NCBI GenBank assembly: GCA_928212115.1 | Contig: CAKMRJ010000001.1 | Location: 176,020,638-176,084,637 of the forward strand | Direction: 5' to 3' | Source of the DNA: Lactuca virosa | Taxonomy: Eukaryota; Streptophyta; Magnoliopsida; Asterales; Asteraceae | Length of the DNA: 64,000 nucleotides | Shown here: in pieces, positions 22,133-34,831 of the stretch | Numbering within the stretch: the first letter of the stretch is position 1 | Layout: the number at the start of each line of letters is the position of its first letter | Notes under the pieces: model-generated | Seen by the model: only the letters and a program-made list of their open reading frames with translations | What the model was told of the DNA's origin: nothing | Databases searched by the model: none | Made by a program: the position numbers and the translations under genes

Positions 22133-24358
22133 TTGACTCCTCCTAGGACACCACAGTTAAATGGTGTAGCTGAGAGGCGTAATTGAACCTTGTTAGACAT
22201 GGTTCGTTCTATGATGAGTCGGGCTTCGCTTCCCATTCACTTCTGGGGGTATGCCTTAGAGACAGCCGCCCACATCCTCAATCTTGTCTCTACAAAGAAG
22301 GTTGCCAAAACACCTCACGAAATGTGGACAGGGAAAGTTCCCTCGTTAGCACATATTAAAGTCTGGGGTTGTGAAGCTTTCGTAAAACGAGAGACTCACG
22401 ACAAGCTAGCAGCTAGAAGTGAGAAATGTGTTTTCATTGGTTACCCAAAGCAGTCTTTTGGATATTTGTTCTACAGGCCTAGTGAGAACGTGGTCTTTGT
22501 AGCACGAAGAGGAGTCTTTCTTGAAAGAGAGCTCATATTCAAAGAGGACAGTGGGAGCACTATTGACCTTGAAGAAATTCAAGAGTCAGCCAATGAAGGA
22601 ACCTTAGATGACACTAGCACTCAACCAGAGGAAACAGTTCCTGTTGAACCAATCGATAACTCATTACCTCTTAGAAGATCCACTAGGGTGAGTGTGCCAC
22701 CTGAGTTGTATGGTTTTCATATTACTTCAGATGGTGACACATTCATAAGTGATAGAACACTAGTAAACTTAGATGAACCAGTCACTTATAAGGAAGCAAT
22801 GGCAGGCCCAGAGGCTTCCAAGTGGAAAGAGGCAATGGACAGCGAGATTAAGTCCATGTATGACAACCAAGTTTGGAATTTGGTTGATAGTGCACCAGGT
22901 CGTAAGACAGTTGGGTGCAAATGGATCTTCAAGAAGAAGACAGACATGGATGGAAATGTGCACACATTCAAGGCTCGACTGGTTGCAAAAGGTTTCACTC
23001 AAACCCAGGGGTTGACTATGATGAGACCTTCTCGCCAGTGGCTAAGATTAAATCTATTAGGATATTGCTCGCCATAGCTGCCTTTCATGATTATGAAATC
23101 TGGCAGATGGATGTCAAAACTGCTTTCCTTAATGGGAAGTTGGCTGAAGATGTTTACATGAGTCAGCCAGAGGGTTTTGTTAATGCAAAGTTCCCCAATA
23201 GAGTGTGCAAGCTTGAGAAATCCATTTATGGATTGAAACAAGCATCTCGCAGTTGGAATCTTTGCTTCCATGAGAAAGTCAAAGAGTTTGGTTTCTCTAG
23301 AAGTGAAGATGAGTTCTGTGTGTATATCAAGGCTAGTGGGAGTATAGTAACTTTTCTGGTGTTGTATATCGATGACATATTACTCATTGGTAACGACGTT
23401 CCAACCTTGAAAGAAGTTAAGTCTTGGCTTGGAAAGTGTTTTGCCATGAAAGACCTTGGAGAAGCTGCCTATATTCTTGGGATTAGAATATTGAGAGATA
23501 GAAAGAAGAGACTAATTGGACTTAGTCAGAGCACATACTTGGATAATGTACTAAAGAGGTTTAGTATGGAAATTTCCAAGAAGGGAGAGCTACCTATCCA
23601 GAGCAATACCAAATTGAGTAAGACTCAATGCCCGAGTACAGATGTTGAAATAGATGACATGAGTCGTGTACCTTATGCTTCCGCTGTCGGATCGATCATG
23701 TACGCTATGACATGTACTCGCCCTGATGTGGCATTTGCTTTGAGCATGGTCAGTCGCTATCAGGGAAACCCAAGTAGAGCTCATTGGATAACAGTTAAGA
23801 ATATACTCAAGTATTTGCGAAGGACAAAGGACTGGGTCCTTGTGCTTGGTGGCAGTGATACTTTGAGAGTAGATGGTTACAGTGATGCCAGCTTTCAGAC
23901 GGATAGAGATAACTTCTGTTCTCAGTCGGGCTGGGTGTTTTTACTGAATGGAGGAGTAGTTACTTGGAAGAGTTCCAAGCAAAATACGGTGGCTGATTCT
24001 ACTTGTGAATCAGAGTACATAGCAGCAAGTGAAGCGTCGAAAGAAGCAGCTTGGTTAAGGAACTTCATCGGGGATCTCGGAGTTGTTCCAACCATCCAGG
24101 AGCCTATGGAACTATTCTGCGATAATGAAGGAGCGGTTGCCTTGACAAAGGAACCAAGAGATCATGGTAAGACCAGACATATCGACAGAAAGTACCATTT
24201 CATCATCACATAGAGTTGAAGAAGGCCATCTTATAGTAAAGAGGGTGTCATCTGAAGATAACCCAGCAGATCCCCTCACAAAGGGTCTGAGTAGGGCTAA
24301 GCATATTCAGCATGCTCGGAGCATAGGACTGAAAGATGATATTAGTTTTAGTAGTTAG
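22133..24358 (+). pseudogene. Copia 2 integrase end, RT and RNase H, broken
   Basis: It continues with LTPPRTPQLNGVAERRN, then a TGA at 22184-22186 (Arg CGA to TGA). The integrase C-terminus (IHFWGYALETAAHILN, HIKVWGCEAFV) and an acidic linker follow. RT starts near 22780 (YKEAMAGPEASKWKEAM) and shifts frame at about 23008, where one G of a G-run seems lost. It then runs through DYDETFSPVAK, MDVKTAFLNG, the catalytic YIDDILLIGND, and RNase H (YSDASFQTDRD, STCESEYIAA, FCDNEGAVALT). A second shift near 24205 separates the last ~50 residues, which end at 24358 (LKDDISFSS). Motif content is complete; expression is not possible. Confidence 0.9.
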
Positions 24359-25230
24359 ATTAGTTTTATTCTGAAACTTGTAACAAAGTAAATGTAATTG
24401 ACTTTTGGTGATTAAATAATAAAGTATTATTTATAAGTTTGGTTTCTGCCTTTTGTCAATTGTTTATTATTGTGTTTCATTTTTGCATGTTTTACTTCCC
24501 GAATAATAAGATTATTCAAACTCCACAGTCACTCATACTTTTGGAAGTAAGTAGTGAATTAAGACTGTCATGAACTGGATTGTAGATTGTCTAAGGATAG
24601 ACATGGCAATAGAATTGCTGCAACGTTCATGAGTACTCAGAAATTGAGATTTGAGTACTGGAGAAACCCTCGCTCAGAGTATCACTTCATGGAATTCATC
24701 ACGAGTAATACTGAGACGATAATATCTTATAATCTTGAAACGAAGATATATGAGTTGCAATTTACAAGTCGGTCATGCATTGGTGATATGAAAACGCATC
24801 AGTAACTTGGTGTTATAAAACGTATTGTCATGTATAATTTGATGAGTAAAAGATACAAGCATATGAGTCAACGTTTATTCGTTCCTTTTGCCCTAATAGG
24901 AAAAGCGATATCTGTGGGCCCCTCGATGATTTGGTGTTGACTTATGTGCTGGGCCCAGCCAGGATTGGATTGATGTGTTCGATTAGAAGTCCTACATCAT
25001 CACAAATAAGAAATCGGGAAACATAGATTCTGGACAAAGAGATTGATTACATCCCATGTCTTTTGTCTAGGGATATCTGGCAGAACGAACGATTATATGA
25101 TCACTTATCTTAGGACACGTAACTGACTGGGTCAGAGTTCGGCAACAGCTTTTTTGGAAGCTACAATTTGCTGGTCAAATTTAGAAGGCATACTAGCAAT
25201 TATAGTTACAGACTTATCCAAGTGGGAGAC
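24359..25230 (+). other. Copia 2 3' untranslated region and polypurine tract
   Basis: About 870 bp after pol without a credible gene. The polypurine tract AAGTGGGAGA (about 25220-25229) lies just before the 3' LTR and would prime plus-strand DNA. Confidence 0.75.
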
Positions 25231-26088
25231 TGTTGGATTAGGTGTCTAAGCCCATAACTATAATTGGTATGTACTTGAATTGATAGCAGCACAGTCCTTT
25301 TGGGTTGCCCTCAACCTAGCAACTGGACAAGGAAATTATGAAAGGAGAGATATTAATTTATAAGATTAATGAATTAATATAAATGATTTATTAATATGTT
25401 AAAAGATTAATATATTAATTAGAAATCATTATGTTTAATTAATAGTTAGCCATAAATTAATCAGAATTAATTTTGGGGTTAAAAGAATTAATTATAAAGT
25501 GCAGGGACTAGTTTGCAATTAACTAATAGTTGAGTGGAAGGTTCCAGAACCCCTTTGGAAGGAGGTGGACGAAATTCTTAGGGGAAACCCTAGAGATTTC
25601 GTCCAAAGGGGTCCAAATAATGCCTTTGGATCTTGCTTAGGCCCTAAGCAAAGGATAACTAGGGTTTTCCCTAAACCCTAGATCCCTCAGCTATTTAAGG
25701 AGCCTCCTGGCTCACATTTGAGGTCACTGATTTTTTGGGAAGAAACCCTAAGGCCGAAATTGCATACTCTCTCCATCCTCTCTCCTCCAAGTTTCCTACT
25801 TGCTAGTTTTGGGTGTGATTCCATTAGAGGCATTACATTTGTGGTGCTAAGCTTCCAAGAAGATCAAGATCAAGATCAAGAGGATTATCAATTGTTTTCT
25901 ATAACAATTGAAAGGTATGTAACTCCTAAACCCTAGTTTGTTAATTTGGAAATTAGCCTCTCTCCTCTAGGGTTCTTGTTTTGCAATTCAAAGTTATATG
26001 TTCAATAGTTAAAACATAGATCGAAAGTAGGTTGCATGTGAACTTAGGAATTGTTTTCTAGTTTATTTGTTTTACCTAAAACCCATCA
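25231..26088 (+). repeat. 3' LTR of Copia 2, 858 bp
   Basis: It has the same length and ends as 18144-19001, with about 15 differences by eye, including two compensating single-base indels. Confidence 0.95.
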
Positions 26089-26235
26089 TGAACTGCCATA
26101 GAAAGGGACATACAGTCTGTTTCTGCAGGGCACCGGCTCAACCGATCTCCCAAGTCCCTGGAGCTGAAGAAAACCAAGCCTGTTATGGCTGTTGCGAGAC
26201 TGGACAAAAACAGAGGGACTGCCCGAATCAACCAT
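26089..26235 (+). pseudogene. Gypsy A gag, zinc-knuckle part after Copia 2
   Basis: It resumes the gag frame broken at 18143: NCHRKGHTVCFC completes the first CCHC knuckle, and CYGCCETGQKQRDC is the second, with Gln replacing the knuckle His, so probably inactive. At about 26235 it joins LTR A2 sequence that corresponds to position ~13100 of LTR A1. The rest of pol and the first ~440 bp of the LTR are deleted; short shared sequence (ATCA, CATGG) at the joint suggests microhomology. Confidence 0.85.
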
Positions 26236-27764
26236 GGGAATCATGTTTTCTTAGATCTTCAAGAAACACCAAGAACACCAAGAACACACACTAGTGTTCT
26301 TGGCCAAAATCAACCATTTCAAGCCTCTATATCATAAGTGCTCTTCCTTACACTTCATATATAGTAGGAGGCCTTGAATTACAACATTGAAACATGCCTT
26401 TTCCCATGAAGATCATGAGTTTACGGCCCAAGATCTTCCTTGGCCGTAAACTCAATGTTATGGCATGTATGGAGCATAAACCTTTCCAGGTGTAAAGCTT
26501 GTGACCTAGAACCATTTATTGATGAGTATAGGACCTTAAACCACACTCACTTCATAATGTCCATGAGCTTACGGCCATCAGCTCCTTGCTTGGCCGTAAA
26601 CTCATCAAAAGCCTTCATTGATTTGGTCTTTCTCATCCTTGTGTAGAGCAAAATTCCCTCAAGCTTCCCTAGCCTTCAAACACCCTCATATGCATCTTTG
26701 ACCATGAGTTTACGGCCGTAAACTCCCTTGGCCGTAAACACATGGCCGTAAACATCAAACCATACCCTTAAACACCCTTTAGATGAATCACATGTGATTC
26801 CAACACTTGGTCAAAGTGTTTCCTAGTCCTGGAAGGTGTTTCCTTTCATATAGTTGCTTATAAACGCTATATTCATGCCAATATATGTCATTTAGGACTT
26901 ATTGTGTCTCGGGACTTCATTCGTGGAACTTCTCATCCTTACACGCGTATTCGTTGAATCACCCACACAAGGTGAGTTCATACCCCGTAATGAATCTTTT
27001 AAACTGTTTTAAATGCTTTTAAGGGGGGGGGAATACAAGTTGAACACAATAATAATTGTGTAATTGTTTGTTATAAACATCTTTCAAAATATTGCTTATG
27101 TCTTTTATAAGTGATCAAATCATTTCAAATACTCTTTTTAAGTTATGTTACTTTATAGTTTTACAAAAACTCCGTTTTTGAAGTACAAGCATAACTTAGT
27201 AGATAACTGAGTCTTTTCAATAACAGTTCAAGTAAAACATTAGTAAACTAGAATACGTATAGTTTAGGAAGATACTATTCATTACTTCTAGTACAATGAA
27301 GCATAGTAAGAAACAATAACATACATAGAGAATACTATGATGAGAATCAAACAATACCATACAGAACAAACATATTAAGTTGCTATAGCATTGAACAACT
27401 ACAGGATCTAATTATACCAATGAATCACTAACTCATTGTTCTAAACAAAAGGTGATAGTCATATTCGGTATACATGATCATATAACTTTAATGTGAATTA
27501 CACGGCTTGCAGAATTGCAGGGGTCGCGTTTGGTTCCCTTAATCTCTAGACAGGGAGAGCGTATAGTAGGGGGTACTAGCCTTCACATTATGACCATAAC
27601 AAAACAAACATGTTTTAGGTCATCAATACATCCACATGTCATTATAAACGACAACTGTGTACTTACATTTCCCATTACTTTCATAAAATGACAATACCAT
27701 TTGAAAGTCAAATGCAAACTATTTTCAAGTTAAGATAGTTATAAACTAGGGAAACTATTTCAAA

Positions 27765-27852
<88 letters not shown>

Positions 27853-29030
27853 GGATGTGTGCTCTCCGCTTCACTTCCTGTTCCTTGTTTGGTTGTGGGC
27901 TTGGAACGGACTCACCCAATCTATTATTTATTCGATACTAGATATATATATGTTCGTTATACATTAAGTCATCATAAGGGTACCAGGTATGGGTCAAGTC
28001 ATAGAACACAAAGTTAAAGCACAGTTTTCTAGTACAAAACATACTTTCCAAATCAGAACTTTTGGTATTCAAAACTAGAAACTTCCCAGTAAAGGGTTTA
28101 ATCCATTTTATTAAACCAGTATGAACTTTAAAGATCTGAGGTGGTTAACTCTATAATACCTTAGTTTATACATCATGGTTATATATCACTAATACCCAAC
28201 AGGTAGTTGGATGTGTGCTTTCCGCCTTACTTCCTGTTCCTTGTTTGGTTGTGGGCTTAGGTCAGATTCACCCAATTAACTATCTATTCGATATTAGATC
28301 ATATATAGTCAGTATAAACTAAGTAATTATAGAAATAATCACTATGGTCACCATTTTATAATAAGAAATAAGAGTTTTCTTAAAGAATCTTTTCATTAAA
28401 TATAAAGGAACTATTACAATTAACTCCATGAGTAACAAGTGAATACACCAGGGTTATATACCACAATGATCAAACAAACAATGGGATGTGTGCTTTCCGC
28501 CTTAGGGCAGATGCGTACAATCGATTGTTTGTTTACTCTGAGTCTTATATAACTTGTATCCATTTAGTACTCATAGAAACGGTTGTAAAGTCATTTTTAC
28601 TTATCTTTCATTAAAGTAGGAAATATAGGATTTTCTAGAGGAACAGGCGAACTTTTCTAAACAGAACTTACAATTTACTACTTCTTTCAACTACATTTTC
28701 AACTACATTATACAACTTACTTACATCACTAAAATCTTATGAACTCACCAGCTTAATTGCTGATCAACTCTTTCAAATAACTTGTATTCTCAGGAGACTA
28801 ATAGACAGGTACTCGTGCTGGGAATTCAGAAGATGGAGCATAGTAGCTTCAAGTCTTGTTTTGTTATTTGCTTATGAATTCTATGTTTTGTGAACACACA
28901 CTTTGTAAACACTTTCTTTCAAATGAAATGGTTGTTCATTACTTGCTTACTATAATGCATATCTTGTGATACTAAACATGACGTCCTCCACCCCCGAATG
29001 ATTCCGCCGTTCCGGTTTTGGGGTGTGACA
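26236..29030 (+). repeat. Gypsy LTR A2, 5'-truncated
   Basis: It aligns with LTR A1 from about 13100 to its end at 15971 with only scattered differences. It keeps the palindromes (26706-26725), the G-run near 27025, a longer (TA)n tract and fold-back elements a, b and c. It ends GGGTGTGACA at 29030 against a minus-strand uORF fragment. Confidence 0.9.
27768..27849. repeat. (TA)n microsatellite in LTR A2
   Basis: About 80 bp of uninterrupted TA, at the same LTR position as 14732-14787. Confidence 0.95.
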
Positions 29031-29426
29031 ACAAATGTCTTTCATATACTTCCAGACGTGCTCGAAGCTCTATGACTTCAACTCGAGTTACAACTAAATC
29101 TTGTAGTAAGGCTTCATTATCTCTCATTGCTCTCTCGCGAGCATCTTCAAGACGATGAATGCGGACTGTATTAACTCCTGCATTGGCATCAACTTCCATG
29201 ATTCGGTTGATGGCTGTCCTACCCTGTATTTCATTTCGAGCAACCCTGCGGACCAGAATTGGCAGGACTCTGTCTGCTGAGCCTCCTTCGCTCAGGTTTG
29301 TAGAAGCTTTTGTCTCCGTTGTATGGCATAGGTTGACCCTGCTCTTGACTCCATGTTTCCAAGCTTTCCGCCCACAGAGGCATCGGGCCTTGAAAAGACG
29401 GATGAGGGTTAAGATTTTGGGCAACT
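29031..29426 (-). pseudogene. Fragment of Gypsy pre-gag coiled-coil ORF (uORF)
   Basis: The minus strand encodes GGSADRVLPILVRRVARNE, then EVDANAGVNTVRIHRLEDA and EVIELRARLEVYERHLL, homologous to the ORFs at 34832-35460, 38061-38681 and 54924-55107. It is cut on its C-terminal side by LTR A2 and on its N-terminal side by LTR C at 29427. It is a relic of a separate Gypsy copy. Confidence 0.8.
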
Positions 29427-29976
29427 TGTCACACCCCAAAACCAAGAAAGGAGGAAACGTTCTGGGGTGGAGGACGTCATGTACAGTATCACAACATTGC
29501 ATAATAGTAAAGACAAGCAACAACATCCATTGCATTTATATAATAATTGTAATACAAGCGTGTTCTGTATAGTTTGTAAGGCACCAAAAGTATAATCAAA
29601 ATAAAGATGAGTCTTGTATGTGCTCCATCTTCTCAAAAGCTTCATCTGTACCTGTCTACTGATGACCTGAGAATACAAGTTATTTGAAAGAGTTTATCAG
29701 CTTAAAGCTGGTGAGTTCATAAGTATTTAGTGTCATTGCTTGTATAAAAATGTTTGTAAACAATGTAGTGTAGTAACTGATTTTCAAATGTTTGTAAATA
29801 GTATGCTCCCTAGAAACCCTATATTTCCTAGTAAAAAGTAGTCTTCTACCAAGACCCGATTGTTTGTATGTTTGTTCTTTCGTAAATGTAAGGGTTTTTC
29901 CTCAGTGAAAACTATTGGTATAAAAATATAGTTTACTTAAACGAGTATGTGCCAAAATCACAAAGTAATGAAATAC

Positions 29977-30145
29977 AGACTCCAGGTGGTACTAAATGTA
30001 CAGTACGCCTCGGAGAGTCTAAAGTAGAAGTATGTAGACTCCAGGTGGTATCAAATGAACAATACGCCTCGAAAAGTCTAAAGTAGAAATATGTAGACTC
30101 CAGGTGGTATTAAATGAACAATACGCCTCGAAAAGTCTATTTTTG
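29977..30145. repeat. 59-bp tandem repeat x 3 inside LTR C
   Basis: AGACTCCAGGTGGTA starts at 29977, 30036 and 30095, each unit ending near AGTCTA, so every unit can fold with TAGACT/AGTCTA ends. Confidence 0.85.
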
Positions 30146-30725
30146 CCTTTAATTCTTAATTGGTTAATTAAAGGTTTGAATGTGAACTCGTATGTAACCA
30201 TGCTGATCGACGATTGAATAACTGATGACCCTCCAGGTCATATATAGTGAGGTAACATTCTGTCACCCCTTGGCCTTTCGGCTCAGACTGTAGCTAGCAG
30301 TCGGGATGTGGGAGTGTCTGTCCCGTATAGATCTATACACACAATGCCCGCTCTCCCTCCAAGAGACTCTGGTTACAAAGTGATAGCACAATAAAGTGTC
30401 GTATCGAGAAGTAGTATGTCACATTCTTTTTATAGTATTCAAATGTTTATGTAGTATGTTATAGTGTAGTAATGTTTTCTTGTAGTAGTATATAGTGTAT
30501 TCTTTTGTATATTTTATAGCATGTTTTCTTGTATAATGTATAGAGTATTCTTTTGTAGAGTAGAAAGTGAGTATTGACTCATAACTGTACTGACTTTGGT
30601 AGGTGTCGTTGTAATAGCAGTAGTGAGTAGCAATCCTTAACTATACCTATTATAGTTAAATAGTAATGTTGGTTGCATGCCTTTGTTACACAAAGGTACT
30701 GAACTGAAGTGAAAACTATTATATC

Positions 30726-30728
<3 letters not shown>

Positions 30729-30795
<67 letters not shown>
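30729..30795. repeat. (TA)n tract flanked by a 28-bp duplication
   Basis: A TA tract of about 65 bp. A 28-bp segment (GGTACTGAACTGAAGTGAAA and following bases) occurs on both sides, at about 30697 and 30849. Confidence 0.9.
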
Positions 30796-30798
<3 letters not shown>

Positions 30799-30872
30799 AT
30801 ATAACTAAGAATTCAACGATATTCGGACAAATAACAGTATACCCTAAGGTACTGAACTGAAGTGAAAACTAT

Positions 30873-33455
30873 TATCTCCCTAATGTAGGTTCTCGTGAGC
30901 TTCTCCATTTTGTCTGTTTCCTTGATAGGCAGGAAGTGTGCGGATTTGGTCAATCTGTCGACGATGACCCAAATGGTATCAAGTCCACCCGTTGTCTTGG
31001 GTAGCTTGGTTATGAAGTCCATAGTGATCCGCTCCCACTTCCATTCAGGTATCTCCGGTTGCTGGAGTAGACCTGATGGTTTATGGTATTCGACCTTGAC
31101 CTTGGCGCAAGTAAGGCATTTACTTACGAAGGTAGCGATCTCCGCTTTCATGTTAGGCCACCAGTATGACTTTTTAAGATCTAGATACATCTTATCTGAA
31201 CCCGGGTGGGCGGAATATCGTGTGTTGTGCGCTTCCTTCATGACCAAGTCTCTGAAGCCACCGTGTCGCGGTGTCCAGATCCGGTCCATGAGATATAAGG
31301 CTCCGTCACCCTTGACTTCTAAGTTTTTATCCATTCCACGCAGGGATTCTCCCGTCACATTTTCAGGTTTTAAAGCTTCGAGCTGAGCCTCCTTAATTTG
31401 TGCGGATAGATGCGAATGGATAGTCATTGTTAATGACTTGACTCTTCGTCCAGAATATTCTTTCCGACTTAGGGTGTCTGCTACTACGTTGGCTTTACCC
31501 GGATGATAACGAATTTCACATTCGTAGTCGTTGAGTAGTTCGACCCACCGTCGTTGTCTCATATTGAGCTCCTTCTGGTTGAATATGTGTTGTAGGCTTT
31601 TGTGGTCTATAAATATAGTACTCTTCGTACCATACATGTAGTGTCTCCAGATATTTAGTACGAACACAACCGCTCCTAATTCGAGATCGTGTGTGGTGTA
31701 GTTGACCTCATATGTCTTCAGCTGTCTTGATGCATAGGCTATGACCTTTCCTCGTTGCATCAGAACACAACCGAGCCCATGATTTGACGCATCACAATAG
31801 ACCACAAAGTCTTCTGTTCCTTCGGGGAAGGACAGTATCGGTGCGGTGCACAAGGCTCGTTTTAGCGTTTGGAATGCTTTCTCCTGCTTCTCTTCCCAGT
31901 CAAAGGCCACGCCTTTCTGGGTTAATGTCGTAAGGGGTTTCGCGATCCGAGAGAAGTTTTGAATGAACCTTCGGTAGTAGCCAGCGAGGCCTAGAAATTG
32001 ACAAATTTCCGTAGGCGTCTTCGGCGCTGACCAGTTCTCAATGGCCTTAATTTTGGATGGGTCCACGTGGATTCCTTCTTTGCTAACCACGTGTCATAAG
32101 AATTCGACTCTTCGGATCCAAAATTCGCACTTAGAGAACTTCGGATAAAGTTTCTCTGATCGTAAGGTTCCTAGGACTTGTCGCAAACGAGCGCTATGCT
32201 CCTCCTTACTTCGAGAGTAGATAAGTATATCATCAATGAAGACGATGACGAACTGATCCAAGTAAGGACGTCATACTCTATTCATCAAGTCCATGAATAC
32301 TGCGGGCACATTGGTTAATCCGAATGGCATCACTATGAACTCGTAGTGTCCGTAACGAGTTCGGAAGGCTGTCTTCGGAACATCCTCCTCAAGCACTCGT
32401 AACTGGTGATACCCGGATCTCAGGTCAATCTTGGAAAAGTAGCTCGCCCCTTGCAGCAGATTGAATAAATCGTCTATGCGAGGAAGAGGGTAACGATTCT
32501 TGACTGTAAGCTTGTTGAGTTCCCTGTAATCGATGCACATACGGAACGATCCGTCTTTCTTCTTCACGAACAAGACTGGTGCTCCACAGGGTGAGAAGCT
32601 TGGTCTTATGAAGCCCTTGCTGAGCAGTTCGTTAAGTTGACCGGACAGTTCTTGCATCTCAGCAGGTGCTAGACGATAGGGCGATTTGGCTACGGGGGTC
32701 GCTCCTGAAATTAAGTCGATTCGGAACTCGACTTGACGTTGCGGGGGTAATCCTGGGAGTTCTTCCGGAAAGACGTCGGGAAAATCGCGTACTACGGGGA
32801 GGTCTTTTAGGTCTTTTGTTTTCTGGCTCGTATCGACAACGTGCGCCAGGAATGCACGATATTCCTTATGCAGGTACTTTTGGGCTTGAATACACGAGAT
32901 GATACGAAGGCTCGTACTGGGTTTGTCTCCGTAGATCATCAAGGTTTCATGATTCGGTAGGTTCAGGCGGACTACTTTTTCGAAACATAGAATGTCGGCA
33001 CGATAAAGACTCAGCCAGTCCATGCCTATAATGACGTCGAAACTCTGGATAGCTACTGGTATGAGGTCGATTGGGAATGAGTAATTATCTAGCGTGAGGG
33101 TACAACCTATGTAAATCTCGTTAGAACTCTCTGTCTTGCCGTTAGCCATTTCTACGATGAAGGTTTCTTTTAGCGTTTGCGGTGATTGTTTAAGTAAATG
33201 CTTAAATTTTTGGTTTACGAAGCTTCTTTCTGCCCCACTATCGAATAGGATACAAGCATAAGAGTTATCGAGAAGGAACGTACCCGTGACTACCGTGGGG
33301 TCTTTCACGGCCTCATTGTGGCCAATAGCAAGTAGTCTTCCTGCTCCTCCCGTATTCCCAGCTTTCAGACAGTTTCTTTTGAAGTGTCCTGTCTCGCCGC
33401 ACCCGTAGCAGGCTTGACTCACTCTGGTACCGGGAACCTGGGTGGTGTTCTGCAA
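30873..33455 (-). pseudogene. Gypsy C protease, RT, RNase H and partial integrase
   Basis: The second zinc knuckle CYGCGETGHFKRNC, in a frame separated from gag by a shift near 33440, leads into the protease (ILFDSGAERSFV). RT follows with YRLAPAEMQEL, KKDGSFRMCIDYRELNK, RSGYHQLRV and FIDDILIYS. Two in-frame TGA stops interrupt RT: near 32270 (after MNRV) and near 32091 (before HVVSKEGI). RNase H shows VVYCDASNHGLG and IDHKSLQHIF. The integrase zinc region (HPGSDKMYLDLKKSYWWP, CLTCAKVK) and the first core segment (ERITMDFITKLP) are present. The frame then runs into LTR sequence near 30873, so the catalytic D and E and any chromodomain are lost. Confidence 0.9.
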
Positions 33456-34456
33456 AACCGGGCGGTATGGCCCTTCCGGTCGCAGTTAGTGCAGTGCATT
33501 TCACGGCAGGGGCCGTTATGATGGAAGGAGCACTTGGTGCACTTGGGTAAGTTCCCTGCATATGTTTTGGCCGGTACAGGGGCAGCAGGAGTAGTGGCAG
33601 CATGGACAGCCACCGTCTGTTGTTTCTTGGAAGAGGGTTGATTTGATTTGCCCTTCCTTCGGTCCCCACGCTTCCTTTTGTTGTCGGTCGCATTGGTTGA
33701 TGATGGAGCAGTAGTTGTGGTCGTTGTTGGGAAAGAAGGAACCTCATGATCGATGAGCCTTTCGGCTAATTCCTTGGCACTATCAAAGGTCGCAGGGTGT
33801 GATGCTAGAACGTTCCCTCGATATGGGGGTACCAGACCCCAAATGTATCTTTCGATCTTTTTGTTTTCGGTGGGAACCATGTTAGGACATAGAGCCACCA
33901 GGTCACAGAACCTGGCTGTATAAGCCACTATGTCGGAACCCTGCATTTTAAGGTTCCAGAGTTCCTCCTCGAGCTTCTGAATTTCGCCCCTCGGGAAGTA
34001 CTCCCTTATCATAAGGTCCTTCAGTGTGTCCCAGCCCATGGCGTTGGCTGTTACCAGTGAGAGTGATTTGACATGGCAATTCCACCACGTCAGGGCCCTT
34101 TGGGTGAAGGTGCAAGTAGCAAATTTTATCTTGCTACCCTCAGGGCATGAGCACATCTCGAAGATTGCTTCTATTCTTTCGATCCATTGGGACAGTGTAA
34201 TGATCCCTCCGGTTCCGTTGAAGTATGTAGGTTTGCAGCTGATGAAATCTTTATAGGTACACTCCCGTGCACGTGGGTGGATTTCACCATGGCTGGAGTT
34301 AGTGCCAGTCCCCGTTCCACTAACGCCACCAGAGTTTACTTGGTCCATGGCGGCGGTCATAGCTGCCTGGAACATCACCGCATCGAACTGCGGAGGGGGT
34401 GGTGGTGGAGTTTGATTTGCAGGCTTGTTTCTGGTCGGACGCTTTCGGGGCGGCAT
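33419..34456 (-). pseudogene. Gypsy C gag
   Basis: The ATG at 34456 gives MPPRKRPTRNKPANQ and a Pro-rich start. The gag core contains FATCTFTQRALTWWNCHVKS, EYFPRGEIQKLEEELW and IERYIWGLVPP. The first zinc knuckle CTNCDRKGHTARFC is near the end. The open frame (345 codons) ends at 33419 after a frameshift that separates it from the second knuckle. Gag is otherwise intact, and the same gene is seen in fragments at 17181, 36587 and 54339. The ~375 bp before it, up to the uORF, shows no gene. Confidence 0.85.
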
Positions 34457-34831
34457 CTTTTACTGAAAGTTCATAAAGATGATAATAATAGTAAGAATCG
34501 ATTGTAAGTATGAGGAGAGTGCTCCATGGACTAAATCGCCATAGTCCAATATCAGATAGAGTCATAACAATAGAGTAGGGAAATATAAAAGTACAGACTT
34601 TCCCATAGATTAGACAACTGCCAATATTACTGGTATTAATGATGTAATATGAGTTCAGGAAAAGTGACCTAACAGTAGGTATTACATCAAACCATAAGGG
34701 AAAATGTTGGCAGCTTAGAAGTCTAGTTAGAGTGCTTTCAAAGTTAGGAATGTTTACAGACGGGTGCTCCATAGGGCACAGAAAAGAAAAGGCTATTCCT
34801 TAACCAAAAGAGAAAGACGGGTCAACATCTT

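Larger units (their letters stand above)
18144..26088 (+). mobile_element. Copia element 2 (Angela/Tork-like), full-length, nested in Gypsy A gag
   Basis: A structurally complete 7945-bp element: 5' LTR, iMet primer site, leader, gag-pol, polypurine tract and 3' LTR, bounded by a 5-bp target duplication. The two 858-bp LTRs differ by about 13 substitutions and 2 single-base indels by my count (about 1.5%). That is roughly 0.6 million years if 1.3e-8 substitutions per site per year is assumed. The polyprotein resembles the BARE-1/Angela group. Two nonsense changes and two frameshifts make it non-autonomous today. Confidence 0.95.
29427..30872 (-). repeat. LTR C, 3' copy, truncated
   Basis: In plus orientation it starts TGTCACACCCC at 29427 and matches 35947-36090 closely. 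It contains a 59-bp tandem repeat (29977-30140), a perfect GTATAGATCTATAC palindrome near 30325 and a (TA)n tract. It joins integrase sequence near 30872, so the LTR start and the end of pol are missing. Confidence 0.75.

Noticed and set aside
29437..29535. Start of the longer minus-strand ORF that spans LTR C and the uORF
   Set aside because: A chance fusion across the LTR junction at 29427. Only the part left of it is real uORF sequence.
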